A stretch of DNA of 64,000 nucleotides, taken from contig JAKAKL010000050.1 in NCBI GenBank assembly GCA_021824565.1, positions 62,001 to 126,000 on the forward strand, given 5' to 3'. Shown here piece by piece: positions 1 through 9,326 of this stretch (positions are counted from its first letter, which is position 1; each line of letters opens with the position of its first letter). The position numbers and the translations under genes are program-made. This DNA comes from Bacteroidota bacterium (GTDB lineage Bacteria; Bacteroidota; Ignavibacteria; Ignavibacteriales; Ignavibacteriaceae). The notes beneath the pieces are model-generated. The model was not told where the DNA came from, did not search any database, and saw nothing but the letters and a program-made list of their open reading frames with translations.

Positions 1-409
1 CATTAATTGTATTATTCGTCGCTAATCCCGTGATATAAAGATTCTTAAATACTGCAACTGTACCTGCTCCATTAATAATGAATAGATAATACGGTAAAGA
101 CCCGTCTTGTAATACTCCAGATTGAATACATGGAGGTCTACCATTAGTGCCTAATACACCTATAACTTCGAAATTAGATCTAACAGTAGCTGGACCAAGC
201 CAAAGGTAAGTAGTGTCTAACGAAACAAGTTTATATACAGAATGTTGCTGTAATCCAGATGTAGTTGTGTCGCTGGTAATCACTTGGTCAATGCTGGGAC
301 CGTTTGCATAAACAACAAGCGTGTCATTCCCCGCAGCAATAATTTTACTAGGTATTATGAATAACACTAGCACTACTATTGCGGTTATGATTGTGGAGAT
401 TGTTCTCAT
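1..409 (-). CDS. Secreted protein, 3' part cut off by the window edge
   Basis: The complement reads from an ATG at 409 without a stop to base 1, giving about 136 residues of a longer protein. It starts with a charged residue, a hydrophobic stretch (residues about 5-20) and an Ala-Ala boundary, so a Sec signal peptide is likely. The mature part is rich in Thr, Val, Asn and Gly and looks like beta-strand repeat material, similar in style to the surface or beta-helix proteins of Ignavibacteria. I do not recognise a named domain. It lies 95 bp downstream of the TonB-dependent receptor on the same strand, so it may be the last visible gene of the sugar-utilisation operon. The function is unknown. 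Confidence 0.75.
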   Translation of the reverse strand, partial: MRTISTIITAIVVLVLFIIPSKIIAAGNDTLVVYANGPSIDQVITSDTTTSGLQQHSVYKLVSLDTTYLWLGPATVRSNFEVIGVLGTNGRPPCIQSGVLQDGSLPYYLFIINGAGTVAVFKNLYITGLATNNTIN

Positions 410-504
410 AAATTAGTTCCTTTCATATTATTTTAAAGTTATTGATTAATTGAACATTTTTTAATTGAATTCTCTTCGTTAAATAAGATTTTATCTAATT
501 GCTT

Positions 505-3435
505 TTAAAAATTCCAACTCAATCCAAGATGAGCCGTCATTCCATAACTTTGTTCAGATTCAGGCACTCCGCCTCCCTCGATAATGCTTACGTCATTTGC
601 GCTATTCATATTGTATATATCGCCAAATAATCCAACGCCTCGCCATGGTAATCCCTGCTTGAATGAAACATCCCAGCGAGAATATGCGGCAGTATAACTT
701 CTTATCTGAGGCCAAAAATTCGGTCCTGTAAATATGTTATCCTGATACAGCCATGACACTCTTATTGAGAATTCTTTGTAGTCTAAACCAACTGATATAT
801 TAACGATGTTATCTGGCTGGTATAACAATCTATCGGAGAATGTTGTATCAACATAATTTACTGTTCGACCATTGGAACTTATTTTTAGATATGGATATTC
901 TGCTTTGGAAAAAATATGAGAATAGTTAGCACCCAATACAAGCCCTGAAAGTATTCCAGGCAAATACCAAAAGTGTGTTTCCCAATCGACTTCTATTCCG
1001 TAATCGTTAATTACTGCTGAATCATTAACAGTGGTGTTAATCTGATAAGTTCCTGAAGGAGTTGTTGAACCTAAAAGACTATAAGGATAATACTGAATAG
1101 CATCTTTGCCTGAAACATAAAATGTCCATGGATAAATTAAATCACTAATATTTTTCCAAAATCCTCCAACCGTGAATAACCCTATGCTATTATCATAAAA
1201 CGATAAATATAAATCGTAATTAGTAGAATGAGTTGGTACTAGTTTAGAATTATTCCAAGAAATTGCCCCGGTTCCTACATCTATTCTCGGAATAATTGCA
1301 TTATAGTCAGGATATGCCAATGTGTTGCTGTAAGCTAATCTTACATCGAACCATAAGGAAGGTTTATACCTAATAGAAATATCCGGCAAATAATAGCCAT
1401 GATTCTGGACGACAGTTGTGTCATAAAAATTATAAGAACTTACCGCACTACGTGTTTCTATACCTCTTGCTCCGTTGTATGAGGTCTGAAGATTCTGGTA
1501 TCTTAAGCCGGGAATAAGAATTATTTCCGGGCCGATATTTATAACGGACATTAGATAAAATGCCGACTGGTTTTCATGACCAAAATAATTATACGTCGTA
1601 GATGCTAAAGCGTCGTGCCCGTAAGACTGCGTACCATGATTATTTGCAATATATTGTGCACTATCTTGCAGCAGTGTTGCCATTCGATCCAGCATACCAT
1701 AGTTTAGTGGTTCAACCATTTGATAATCACCGCCAAGAAATTTCCCGTAGCTAAAACTTTGATCAGTAAAGTATGTTATTGGAATTTTATATTTTACAGT
1801 GGCAGGTAGATTAAACCAATTAATTATTAGATCATTAACTACTCCTGAACCGCCATACTGAAGCCCTCCTCCGTCAAAGACATCCTGTTGATAATATCTT
1901 GACTGATATTGATACTTCCCACCAAATTTTATCTCCGCATTAACTAATTCTGAAAAGGTAATGTTTGTTTTAAAATCCAATGATCCCGTAATTACATCAG
2001 ATTTAGAGAAGTAACTATTAGAAGAGAGTAAATACAATATTGTATTTGAATAATCATAAGTGGCGGCTTTAGGTATAGCTATTGGGTTTATATTGTGTTT
2101 ATTACTGAATTGGTTGAGTCCTGTGCCAGCAGCCTGTAAAAATTGAATCGACCAATCATGCGGATCTTTTGTATCCGAATATGCGTTTGATAATTTAGCA
2201 TCAACTGAGAATAACGGAAATGAATTCTGAAATTCTAAACCATTTGTTACACTATTTCCAGTTCCGGCATATTTTCCGAGAGAATAAGTTATGTTATTAC
2301 TACTACCTCCAATTCCATAAATCATTTGTCTACTAATGTCTGTAGATAATCCTGAATTTAGAAAGTTTGTTAACTTTATTTTCCCTTCTGGTAATCTATA
2401 ATCCAATACAAGTGCACTATTCCTTCTTATTATATCACGTGGTATGTCCGAAAGCGTTAGGCTGTTGGTTATATAATCTACAAAATTGTTTGCCGCGGGA
2501 CCATAGTTTGCTCCCAATTCGTTGGATGTTAGATTTTCTCTTTCTATATCTAATTGAGCAAATACTCCAAATTTATCATCTAAAAATCTTTCACCATAAC
2601 TTGCAACATATTTATAGTTATTTAACTTATTATATGCATCTGACAAACTGTTATAGCCGCCCTGAAGTACTAAGCTTAATTGCGGAACATTAGGTTGACC
2701 TAATTTTGCTTCACGAATATCAAAATCTACTGTACCTCCAATAACGTTGGCATCCATATCAGGCGACACAGTTTTGTATACTTTTATACCATCTAACATG
2801 CTAGAAGATATCCCGCTTAAGTCTGTACTTCTATCATTAGGATTAGACGAAGCCATCTGTATTCCATCAAGAGTAATGTTATTAAACTTTGGGGCTAAAC
2901 CACGAATTACAACCTCAGTCCCTTCTCCGCCGTTTCTCAATACAGAAATTCCCGGTAATCTCCCAACCGATTCAGCCGCGTTTGCATCAGGTAATTCTTG
3001 AATTTTAGCAGCAGACACTACGTTGACTATTTGATCAGACGATAATTGTTGGTTTATAGCTTGAGTCTGACCGCTAGCTTGTGCTGTTACAACAATAGTT
3101 TTGCCTTTAACACCAACCGGGTCAAGAGAAAAATTTAATATCACATTGTTTCCTTCTCTTATAATGATATTCTTTTTCACTTGACCATACCCTATGTATG
3201 AAGCTCGAACAGTGTAAGATCCTTCAGGTACATTTTCAATTACGTATTTACCATTCATATCTGTCGCTGCACCCAGGCTTGTACCGACTAAAAGAATTGT
3301 CGCCCCAAAAAGTGGTTCACCTGTTGATGCATCTTTTGCAGTCCCACTAATACGAGTTCCTGTTGCAAACGAAGTCTCACAAAATAATGTTATAGCTAAA
3401 ATCAATGTACTTAGAATAGTCAAAATTCTAGGCAT
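505..3435 (-). CDS. TonB-dependent outer-membrane receptor with CarboxypepD_reg-like N-terminus
   Basis: The 976-residue protein has a signal peptide (about 1-24). A carboxypeptidase-regulatory-like beta-sandwich follows (about 28-110, with GTAKDASTGEPLFGA and the DMNGKYVIENVPEGSY turn). The plug domain is at about 135-245 (ELPDANAAESVGRLPGI and EVVIRGLAPKFNNITLDG), and a long barrel ends in the aromatic terminus WNF. This is the standard build for importers of oligosaccharides or chelates energised by TonB. The ATG is preceded by AAGGAAG at 6 bp. It follows the GH135-like glycosidase gene by 159 bp on the same strand, so it plausibly imports the products of that enzyme. No SusD-like lipoprotein is visible nearby. 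The substrate is inferred from context only. Confidence 0.93.
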   Translation of the reverse strand: MPRILTILSTLILAITLFCETSFATGTRISGTAKDASTGEPLFGATILLVGTSLGAATDMNGKYVIENVPEGSYTVRASYIGYGQVKKNIIIREGNNVILNFSLDPVGVKGKTIVVTAQASGQTQAINQQLSSDQIVNVVSAAKIQELPDANAAESVGRLPGISVLRNGGEGTEVVIRGLAPKFNNITLDGIQMASSNPNDRSTDLSGISSSMLDGIKVYKTVSPDMDANVIGGTVDFDIREAKLGQPNVPQLSLVLQGGYNSLSDAYNKLNNYKYVASYGERFLDDKFGVFAQLDIERENLTSNELGANYGPAANNFVDYITNSLTLSDIPRDIIRRNSALVLDYRLPEGKIKLTNFLNSGLSTDISRQMIYGIGGSSNNITYSLGKYAGTGNSVTNGLEFQNSFPLFSVDAKLSNAYSDTKDPHDWSIQFLQAAGTGLNQFSNKHNINPIAIPKAATYDYSNTILYLLSSNSYFSKSDVITGSLDFKTNITFSELVNAEIKFGGKYQYQSRYYQQDVFDGGGLQYGGSGVVNDLIINWFNLPATVKYKIPITYFTDQSFSYGKFLGGDYQMVEPLNYGMLDRMATLLQDSAQYIANNHGTQSYGHDALASTTYNYFGHENQSAFYLMSVINIGPEIILIPGLRYQNLQTSYNGARGIETRSAVSSYNFYDTTVVQNHGYYLPDISIRYKPSLWFDVRLAYSNTLAYPDYNAIIPRIDVGTGAISWNNSKLVPTHSTNYDLYLSFYDNSIGLFTVGGFWKNISDLIYPWTFYVSGKDAIQYYPYSLLGSTTPSGTYQINTTVNDSAVINDYGIEVDWETHFWYLPGILSGLVLGANYSHIFSKAEYPYLKISSNGRTVNYVDTTFSDRLLYQPDNIVNISVGLDYKEFSIRVSWLYQDNIFTGPNFWPQIRSYTAAYSRWDVSFKQGLPWRGVGLFGDIYNMNSANDVSIIEGGGVPESEQSYGMTAHLGLSWNF

Positions 3436-3594
3436 TTCATCTTCCTTATAATTTTATGTTATAAATTCATATTTGTTCATTTGTAATAATGACCTAAGTT
3501 ATGTTCATATTGATTGGTCACTATTATTATTCCAAAAGCTAAAACAAAACCGCTAAATGGATTAACAATATTTTTTCCTATAATCTATCTTAGC

Positions 3595-5298
3595 CTACTT
3601 TATTAGAACCATCTTCCTTGTTTCAACATAATTACCGACCCTTATTTGGTAAAAGTATATTCCGCTTGCTATCTCAGAACCGGTACCTGATGAATTAAAT
3701 ACAATACTGTATTTGCCGGCGGACTGCTCTTTATCAACAATTGTCTCAACCTCCTGACCGAGAACATTAAAAATTTTTAAAGTAACATATCCACTCTGTG
3801 GAATTTCATAGCTTATATTAGTACTTGGATTAAACGGGTTTGGATAATTCTGATTCAGTTGAAAATCTAATTTATTTATATTACTTCTTGTTACGCCAGT
3901 AGTAGAATTGTGTAACGTGTACTTATAGAACTCGTTCTTATAGTCCGAAGGATCTATTTCCATCAAAGTATATGGAGATACAGCACTGTTTACCTGAAAG
4001 ATTAGTCTCATAGTATTAGTATTTACAACAGTAAATAATTCTGATAAAGGCATGCTCATTTCAGTTCTATTACTATCTTCTGCGAAATTAAATCCGGAGA
4101 TTGGTTGCCATGACCAGTTAGCTCCGCCTGTCCCAGAATATTTATAAAGACTATTGTTTTCTATCATAAATTCGGCACCAATTGATGTGCTATCATTATA
4201 TCTATATCCTGTGCTGCTGTCATTGTCAGTATCTATGAATATATGATAGAAATAATTTGAAGAAAGAACACCGGCGACTTGGTAACTCAAATACAGATTT
4301 GATGTATCATTTGTCGCCCAAAAGTCGACATAGTCTGCATCCGGGTTAGGCGAGTCACCTACGCTGGCAGATGGGTTTGGATATATATTTAAGAATGGAA
4401 CATTGGACCAATCGTCAAAATTTCCATCTATGTTAATTAAGCTTTGTCCTCCACTGGATAACGAATCTATTCCTGTTATTAGATAATTACAAAAATCTTC
4501 AAAATAAAAAGGTAACGTGTCGTAGGGATTGGGAAGTATATCATTAGTGCAATAAATCCAGCCAACATTTGACAATGCAGCCTTATTCGCATAATTGACA
4601 TATTCATTGGCGTTAGCATTGTAAGTTATAATATAAAAATTATCCCTACTGTAGTTCTTATACCAGGCAGGAGGAACCCATGAATTAAATCCATTACTAT
4701 TTTCAAAAGTACATATTACATCTGCAATCCTTTTGCCGTTATAAAATAGATAGCTTGATATTTGATCAGCACCAGGATTTGTAACTACTAAAGCTGTCGA
4801 GTCTTTTTGTTTTATATAATTATAAAGTTGTGCATAATATGATTCATATCCAGTAACGTTCGCCTGTTCATCTATAAAAATTCCATTGATAGTCGGATAA
4901 AACGAATAGTATGAATTTATATCAGCTTCTACATTGGCAATTGGTCTAGTGCCGTATGAAGTATGCACATATCCAATTATGTAACCGCTATCTGCCTGTA
5001 GTTTGGTTATAGCTGTTTGATAGACAGGATCAAATTGAGAGCCTGGTCCGCTTTCAGGATTGGCAATTGCCCAAAGACGTCCAGGCATCTTAAGAGCCTC
5101 AGAATCTAAACGTGCCCAGTAGTCGTTTCCAGAGGGATAAAAATAAGCAGGTACCATAACCTTTAAATTGAGTGAATCGATGCCGGAGGTATTTTTTGCA
5201 TTTTGATTATCACTGTTTTGTGAACCATAAACAACAGACAAAGAAAGCGACGCGAATAAGAATATCATAGATAACTTTATTGGTAGTAATTTATTCAT
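3595..5298 (-). CDS. Secreted Spherulin-4/GH135-like glycoside hydrolase with DOMON/CBM9-like domain and T9SS tail
   Basis: The 567-residue protein has four parts: a signal peptide (about 1-25), a Spherulin-4-type TIM-barrel (about 44-275), a beta domain resembling DOMON/CBM9 (about 288-460, from INIDGNFDDWS), and a T9SS sorting tail (about 481-567, LNQNYPNPFNPSTNISY to the KMVLIK end). Characterised relatives of the first domain (fungal Sph3, GH135) cleave alpha-1,4-linked N-acetylgalactosamine polymers. The acidic pair D143-E144 in GIFIDEQAN and E199 in ICTFENSNGF sit 55 residues apart (E144 to E199), the spacing I recall for the catalytic residues of Sph3. The T9SS tail predicts export and surface anchoring. 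It lies 24 bp after kbaY in a galactosamine-type catabolic operon, which agrees with that substrate. An alternative is a related GH114/GH166 specificity. Confidence 0.85.
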   Translation of the reverse strand: MNKLLPIKLSMIFLFASLSLSVVYGSQNSDNQNAKNTSGIDSLNLKVMVPAYFYPSGNDYWARLDSEALKMPGRLWAIANPESGPGSQFDPVYQTAITKLQADSGYIIGYVHTSYGTRPIANVEADINSYYSFYPTINGIFIDEQANVTGYESYYAQLYNYIKQKDSTALVVTNPGADQISSYLFYNGKRIADVICTFENSNGFNSWVPPAWYKNYSRDNFYIITYNANANEYVNYANKAALSNVGWIYCTNDILPNPYDTLPFYFEDFCNYLITGIDSLSSGGQSLINIDGNFDDWSNVPFLNIYPNPSASVGDSPNPDADYVDFWATNDTSNLYLSYQVAGVLSSNYFYHIFIDTDNDSSTGYRYNDSTSIGAEFMIENNSLYKYSGTGGANWSWQPISGFNFAEDSNRTEMSMPLSELFTVVNTNTMRLIFQVNSAVSPYTLMEIDPSDYKNEFYKYTLHNSTTGVTRSNINKLDFQLNQNYPNPFNPSTNISYEIPQSGYVTLKIFNVLGQEVETIVDKEQSAGKYSIVFNSSGTGSEIASGIYFYQIRVGNYVETRKMVLIK

Positions 5299-5322
5299 GT
5301 CTTATCATCATTAAATTTTGAT

Positions 5323-6141
5323 TTAAATAGATATTATTTTTAACTTTTCGATAACTAGTTTCTTAACTAAAGCTATCGCTTCAGGAAAAGTTTTTCGCAA
5401 ATCAATTTCTTCGGTTTCCGTTAATATATTTTTCAAAGATTTTGTAAATGTATCTTTAATCTCCGTAGCAATATTTACTTTTACTATTCCCAGCTCTATT
5501 GCATGTTTCAAAGTTGATGCAGGAATGCCGGAGCCTCCATGCAGAACTAGATTAACATCCGTCAATTGCCTTATATCTTTCAAGCGGTCCAGATCGAGTT
5601 TCGGCTCGCCTTTATAAAAACCATGTTTCGAACCTATTGCAATGGCAAGAGCATCAACTCCTGTTTCATCAACAAACGCCTTAGCTTCCTCAGGCTTTGT
5701 GAACTTATCGCTTTCCAGTTCCTTGCCTAATTTTGGAACGCTTCCCAACTCAGCTTCGACATTAGCTCCGTATTTTTTTGCTAACTCAACTACTTCTTTA
5801 GTTATTTTAATATTTTCATCGAATGGTTTATCACTTGCATCAATCATGACTGAATCAAATCCAGCGTCAAGACATTTTTTTACCAATCCAATTTCATCGC
5901 AGTGATCTAAATGAAGCCATACATTAACTCCAAATTCTTCGGATATTGTTTTACCGATACAAACAGCGGTATTAAGCCCAATGTAATCAATTGAACTTTT
6001 AGTTAATTGAAGAATTACCGGCTGCTTCAATTCATTAGCAGCCAGAATAATACCTTTGCATGTCTCTAGGTTATAATAGTTAGCTGCAAGCAAAGCTTTT
6101 TTCTTCTGCCGAAAGATTTGGAATTGTTCTTGAAGTTTCAT
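5323..6141 (-). CDS. kbaY: Class II tagatose-1,6-bisphosphate aldolase (KbaY/GatY type)
   Basis: The 272-residue protein has the class II aldolase fold and length of KbaY/GatY. Motifs include HLDH at 77-80 (catalytic Asp 79, zinc ligand His 80), EAELGSV near 129-135, SKHG with zinc ligand His 173, and LHGGSG with zinc ligand His 201. It should cleave tagatose-1,6-bisphosphate into dihydroxyacetone phosphate and glyceraldehyde-3-phosphate in the cytoplasm. Its ATG overlaps the stop codon of the PfkB kinase gene as ATGA, so the two are translationally coupled. The presence of kbaZ in the same operon favours tagatose over fructose bisphosphate. A generic class II fructose-bisphosphate aldolase cannot be excluded from sequence alone. 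Confidence 0.88.
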   Translation of the reverse strand: MKLQEQFQIFRQKKKALLAANYYNLETCKGIILAANELKQPVILQLTKSSIDYIGLNTAVCIGKTISEEFGVNVWLHLDHCDEIGLVKKCLDAGFDSVMIDASDKPFDENIKITKEVVELAKKYGANVEAELGSVPKLGKELESDKFTKPEEAKAFVDETGVDALAIAIGSKHGFYKGEPKLDLDRLKDIRQLTDVNLVLHGGSGIPASTLKHAIELGIVKVNIATEIKDTFTKSLKNILTETEEIDLRKTFPEAIALVKKLVIEKLKIISI

Positions 6142-7091
6142 TTTGATTTATATCCAAATTTCTCTTTAGCTGTCTTCATGATACTCTGATAATTTGTGAA
6201 TGCAGTGGTTCCGCCAGCCGCCGTTGTATTTACAGCACCAATTAAATTTCCAAACTCCTGGCAACTTTCCGGTTCAGCGCCATTAATAAATTTAAAAATG
6301 AAACCCGCGTTGAAACTATCACCCGCACCTATAGCATCTACTACATTTTTATTCAAGAAAGGTTCTTTCATTGTTGACTTTCCTTTCTCATAAAGCAGCG
6401 AGCCTTTACCGCCCATCTTAACCGCAATCATATTTGAAACAGAAGAGAGTCTTTTTAGTGCATTTGAAATCGAATTTTCTTTTGTTAGATGGAGAATCTC
6501 CTGTTCGTTAGGAAGAAAAATATCCACATAAGGTAAAACTTTTTTATAGTCTAATTGCCATTTTTCCTCAGGGTCCCATTGCATATCAAACGAAGTAGTC
6601 ATGCTTAATTCCTTTGCCATTTTATACATTTTATCAACATCATTTCTAATTCCTGGCTGCAAATAGTATGAAGAAAAGTGCAAGTGCCTTGCCTTCTCAA
6701 GAGTTTTTCTTGTTATATCTTTGATAGTAAGTTTATTCATTGCGCCGGGATAAGTAACCATTGCTCTATCCTCAGCAAAATTCAAGACAATAGTCGCCCC
6801 GGTATTCGCAATTGAATCTTTGACTATTAGACTTACATCAACTCCTTTTTCAGTAAGCTTATCAATCACTAAGTCGCCGAAATAGTCATTGCCGATCCTT
6901 CCTAGAAATGCAACTTTGGCTCCGAGTGAACTTAGATTGCTTGCAAAGATTGCAGATGAACTTCCCAAAGTAAGTACCATGTTTTGAGCTAGCTTCTCCT
7001 TACCAATTTCCAGAAATGATTCTATATTATTCAAAATTAGATCAACATTAAGTTCGCCTACTACAACCACATCAAATTTTTTATTGTTCAT
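6138..7091 (-). CDS. PfkB-family sugar kinase, probable tagatose-6-phosphate kinase
   Basis: The 317-residue protein has the ribokinase/PfkB pattern. The N-terminal glycine-rich strand is VVVVGELNVD, a second signature is FLGRIGNDYFG (62-72), and the C-terminal signature VDAIGAGDSFNAGF carries the catalytic base Asp 258 and the anion hole. The most economical role in this operon is ATP-dependent phosphorylation of tagatose-6-phosphate to the 1,6-bisphosphate, between AgaS and KbaY/KbaZ. PfkB kinases are hard to assign by sequence, so a hexosamine kinase role is possible. That would fit the absence of any other kinase here. The gene overlaps the DMT permease gene upstream by 11 bp and kbaY downstream by 4 bp. 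Confidence 0.87.
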   Translation of the reverse strand: MNNKKFDVVVVGELNVDLILNNIESFLEIGKEKLAQNMVLTLGSSSAIFASNLSSLGAKVAFLGRIGNDYFGDLVIDKLTEKGVDVSLIVKDSIANTGATIVLNFAEDRAMVTYPGAMNKLTIKDITRKTLEKARHLHFSSYYLQPGIRNDVDKMYKMAKELSMTTSFDMQWDPEEKWQLDYKKVLPYVDIFLPNEQEILHLTKENSISNALKRLSSVSNMIAVKMGGKGSLLYEKGKSTMKEPFLNKNVVDAIGAGDSFNAGFIFKFINGAEPESCQEFGNLIGAVNTTAAGGTTAFTNYQSIMKTAKEKFGYKSK

Positions 7092-8007
7092 TTATTATTT
7101 CCTCTGAAATAGTCTGGGGTGAGTTAGTTAGTTCTTCCTGATCGCCGTACGTTAAAAATAAAATTGAAATAATAGCGATGATCATTCCAATTAGAACAAT
7201 TAACCCAGGGAATATTTTATAGATAGTTAAGGATAAAATAATCGTTATTACCGGTGCCACTGCATTTGTTAGCGGACTAACTATAAGCGCCTTACCATAA
7301 CGAAATGCATAAACAATTGTCAGTGCGCCAATAGCATTTAACATCTGAATTATTGCCGTTAAATAAGGTCCAGAAAATCCATAATTTATTTTTTCCGAGA
7401 AGTTTGTCATCATCAGCGCAACAGGTATAAGTAAAAGACCCGTTAAAGTCATATAGAAAAATATACTTTCGGCCTTCATAGTCTGATTTGCAGATTTCAT
7501 TATAAACGCTTGAAGCCCCCAAGCAACGAAAACTAATAAGGAGAGTATTATCCAAAGATATCCGTGAGTGATTGAATTAGTAGGAGACTGATAAGAAAGC
7601 AACGGTATAGCAATTAATGCAAATATAATTCCTGTCCACCCGTGCTTTGATGTCCTTTCTTTTAATAATATATATGATAATACTATTGTTATGACGGGAG
7701 ATAATGAAATAAATGGGAAGACTAAATAAGCCGGTCCTGATCTTAATGCTTCAAATAATATCAACTGTCCTCCCGCCCCGGTAAAACCAATTGCACATCC
7801 TAACAAGATTGATTTAATATCATGTTCTAATTTCCATCCGATAATTTTTAGAGCCACCAACGCAGGCGGTATCATAGTTAATGCCCAAACAACGTAGCCT
7901 AGAGTAGCTGGAAACCCAGCCTTTTCGGTTATTTCTATTAACGCTCCCCAAACTCCCCAAAAGACCGTTGTAATAATTGCATAAATCAACCAAGGTTTAC
8001 TTTTCAT
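7081..8007 (-). CDS. EamA/DMT-superfamily permease, candidate amino-sugar importer
   Basis: The 308-residue protein is almost entirely membrane-embedded, with about ten hydrophobic segments arranged as two EamA-like halves. The first starts near residue 5 with IYAIITTVFWGVWGALIE and the second near residue 148. The short motif LLKERTSKHGWTGI after helix 4 is typical of DMT transporters. It sits between kbaZ (ATGA overlap) and the PfkB gene (11-bp overlap), so it is co-expressed with galactosamine-6-phosphate catabolism. It is the only inner-membrane transporter in the locus, which makes it the candidate carrier for the released sugar. Export of a by-product would also fit the family, so the direction and substrate are inference. 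Confidence 0.85.
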   Translation of the reverse strand: MKSKPWLIYAIITTVFWGVWGALIEITEKAGFPATLGYVVWALTMIPPALVALKIIGWKLEHDIKSILLGCAIGFTGAGGQLILFEALRSGPAYLVFPFISLSPVITIVLSYILLKERTSKHGWTGIIFALIAIPLLSYQSPTNSITHGYLWIILSLLVFVAWGLQAFIMKSANQTMKAESIFFYMTLTGLLLIPVALMMTNFSEKINYGFSGPYLTAIIQMLNAIGALTIVYAFRYGKALIVSPLTNAVAPVITIILSLTIYKIFPGLIVLIGMIIAIISILFLTYGDQEELTNSPQTISEEIINEQ

Positions 8008-9326
8008 GAATTCACCCCGCTTGTAGCATAGTTATACTTGTCCAGAACTGTTGAAATTCTATTAGCTATTAATTCTTCTGGCAAGTTTTTAATTTCGCCA
8101 CTTTTTACAGCTTCAAATGATTCAGGTAAAAACTGACTTATTAATGTCAAGGGAATTTCTTCTAAAGAAAGATTTTGTAATAATTTTATTACTGAACTTT
8201 TTACGTTTCTATCATTCCAATAATATCTTATTCTATCACTTAAGCTGTATTTTCTCTTAAACTTTATTAAGCTGTCATCTTTTCCATGATAATATTTATT
8301 CCAATATTTCGGATTCTCTCTCATCTTTGAATCCAGCACACCTGACAAATTAGAAAGTTCAATTCTATCCGAAATTTCAAAAAGTTCTTTCTCTATCATT
8401 TCCAATGCAAATAGTGCCTCTCTAAATTCATACGTTAACCAAGGACCTACTTTTAATATTGTAAAATGGTCTTCAACCATTTCACGCAAGGACTCTTTAA
8501 GTTGAAAGTCTGTAGAATGTGCCTCATATACAAAATTTTCATGAGCTTCAATTTGATTTTTGAGTTCAACAGTATTTCGTCTATCATAGCTAAAAATATT
8601 ATCGTCTCCGAATTCAACCCCTGGCTGGACGACAATTGCTATTACTCTGCTCCAAGTTTCTGCGATACCATAATCAGCAAATGCTTTTTTCGTTTGAGAA
8701 AGAGTTTCATTAACTTCTTCAGGAGTAGTCACTCTCATTGAATTGTTCTGTTCCTTGGCACCTCCTGGAGTAGGAACATCACTTCCAATTATGTAAACCG
8801 GTAGTTGAAATTGATTGCTTCTGCTATTTACTACTTCTTCTGCTGCTTTACAAAGTAATGCAGTTCTTTCGGCAATAATACTCGAGTCAAGCGGACTATC
8901 GGTCTGATCATCGTCAGCGCATTTCATTGTAACATCAAGATGTATTTTCTTATATCCGGCATTTAAATAGGCTTTAACTTGCTCTTTTGCTTTTTCGAGC
9001 GCAGAATTCGCCGGTTCATCATGCCATACATTAGGACCTAAATGATCACCTCCTAAATAAAGATTCGTAATTGAGAAATTTGTTTGATCAGCCAACCGAA
9101 AAGCTAATTCCTTGAAAATTTGCGGTGTCATTCCTGTATATCCGCCAAACTGGTCAACTTGATTCGATGTTGATTCTATCAATAACAAATTGTCATGTTT
9201 TTTGGCATTTAACATCGCAGCTTTTATTACGAATTCATTTGCAGAACAAATGGAAGTAAGACCAATTGGATTTCCTGATTTATGCTCCTTGATTAATGAC
9301 AATATTTTGTTTTCGCCAGCTATCAT
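8004..9326 (-). CDS. kbaZ: Tagatose-bisphosphate aldolase accessory subunit, KbaZ/GatZ family
   Basis: The 440-residue protein matches the KbaZ/GatZ/AgaZ family in length and hallmark motifs: ESTSNQVDQFGGYTGMTP near 50-67, LGGDHLGPNVWH near 91-102, and IGSDVPTPGGA near 184-194. In enterobacteria this subunit stabilises and activates the KbaY or GatY aldolase. Some family members are reported to act as 4-epimerases that interconvert tagatose-6-phosphate and fructose-6-phosphate, so the protein may be an enzyme in its own right here. Its start overlaps the agaS stop and its stop overlaps the permease start, both as ATGA. These overlaps place it second in a tightly coupled operon. Confidence 0.9.
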   Translation of the reverse strand: MIAGENKILSLIKEHKSGNPIGLTSICSANEFVIKAAMLNAKKHDNLLLIESTSNQVDQFGGYTGMTPQIFKELAFRLADQTNFSITNLYLGGDHLGPNVWHDEPANSALEKAKEQVKAYLNAGYKKIHLDVTMKCADDDQTDSPLDSSIIAERTALLCKAAEEVVNSRSNQFQLPVYIIGSDVPTPGGAKEQNNSMRVTTPEEVNETLSQTKKAFADYGIAETWSRVIAIVVQPGVEFGDDNIFSYDRRNTVELKNQIEAHENFVYEAHSTDFQLKESLREMVEDHFTILKVGPWLTYEFREALFALEMIEKELFEISDRIELSNLSGVLDSKMRENPKYWNKYYHGKDDSLIKFKRKYSLSDRIRYYWNDRNVKSSVIKLLQNLSLEEIPLTLISQFLPESFEAVKSGEIKNLPEELIANRISTVLDKYNYATSGVNS

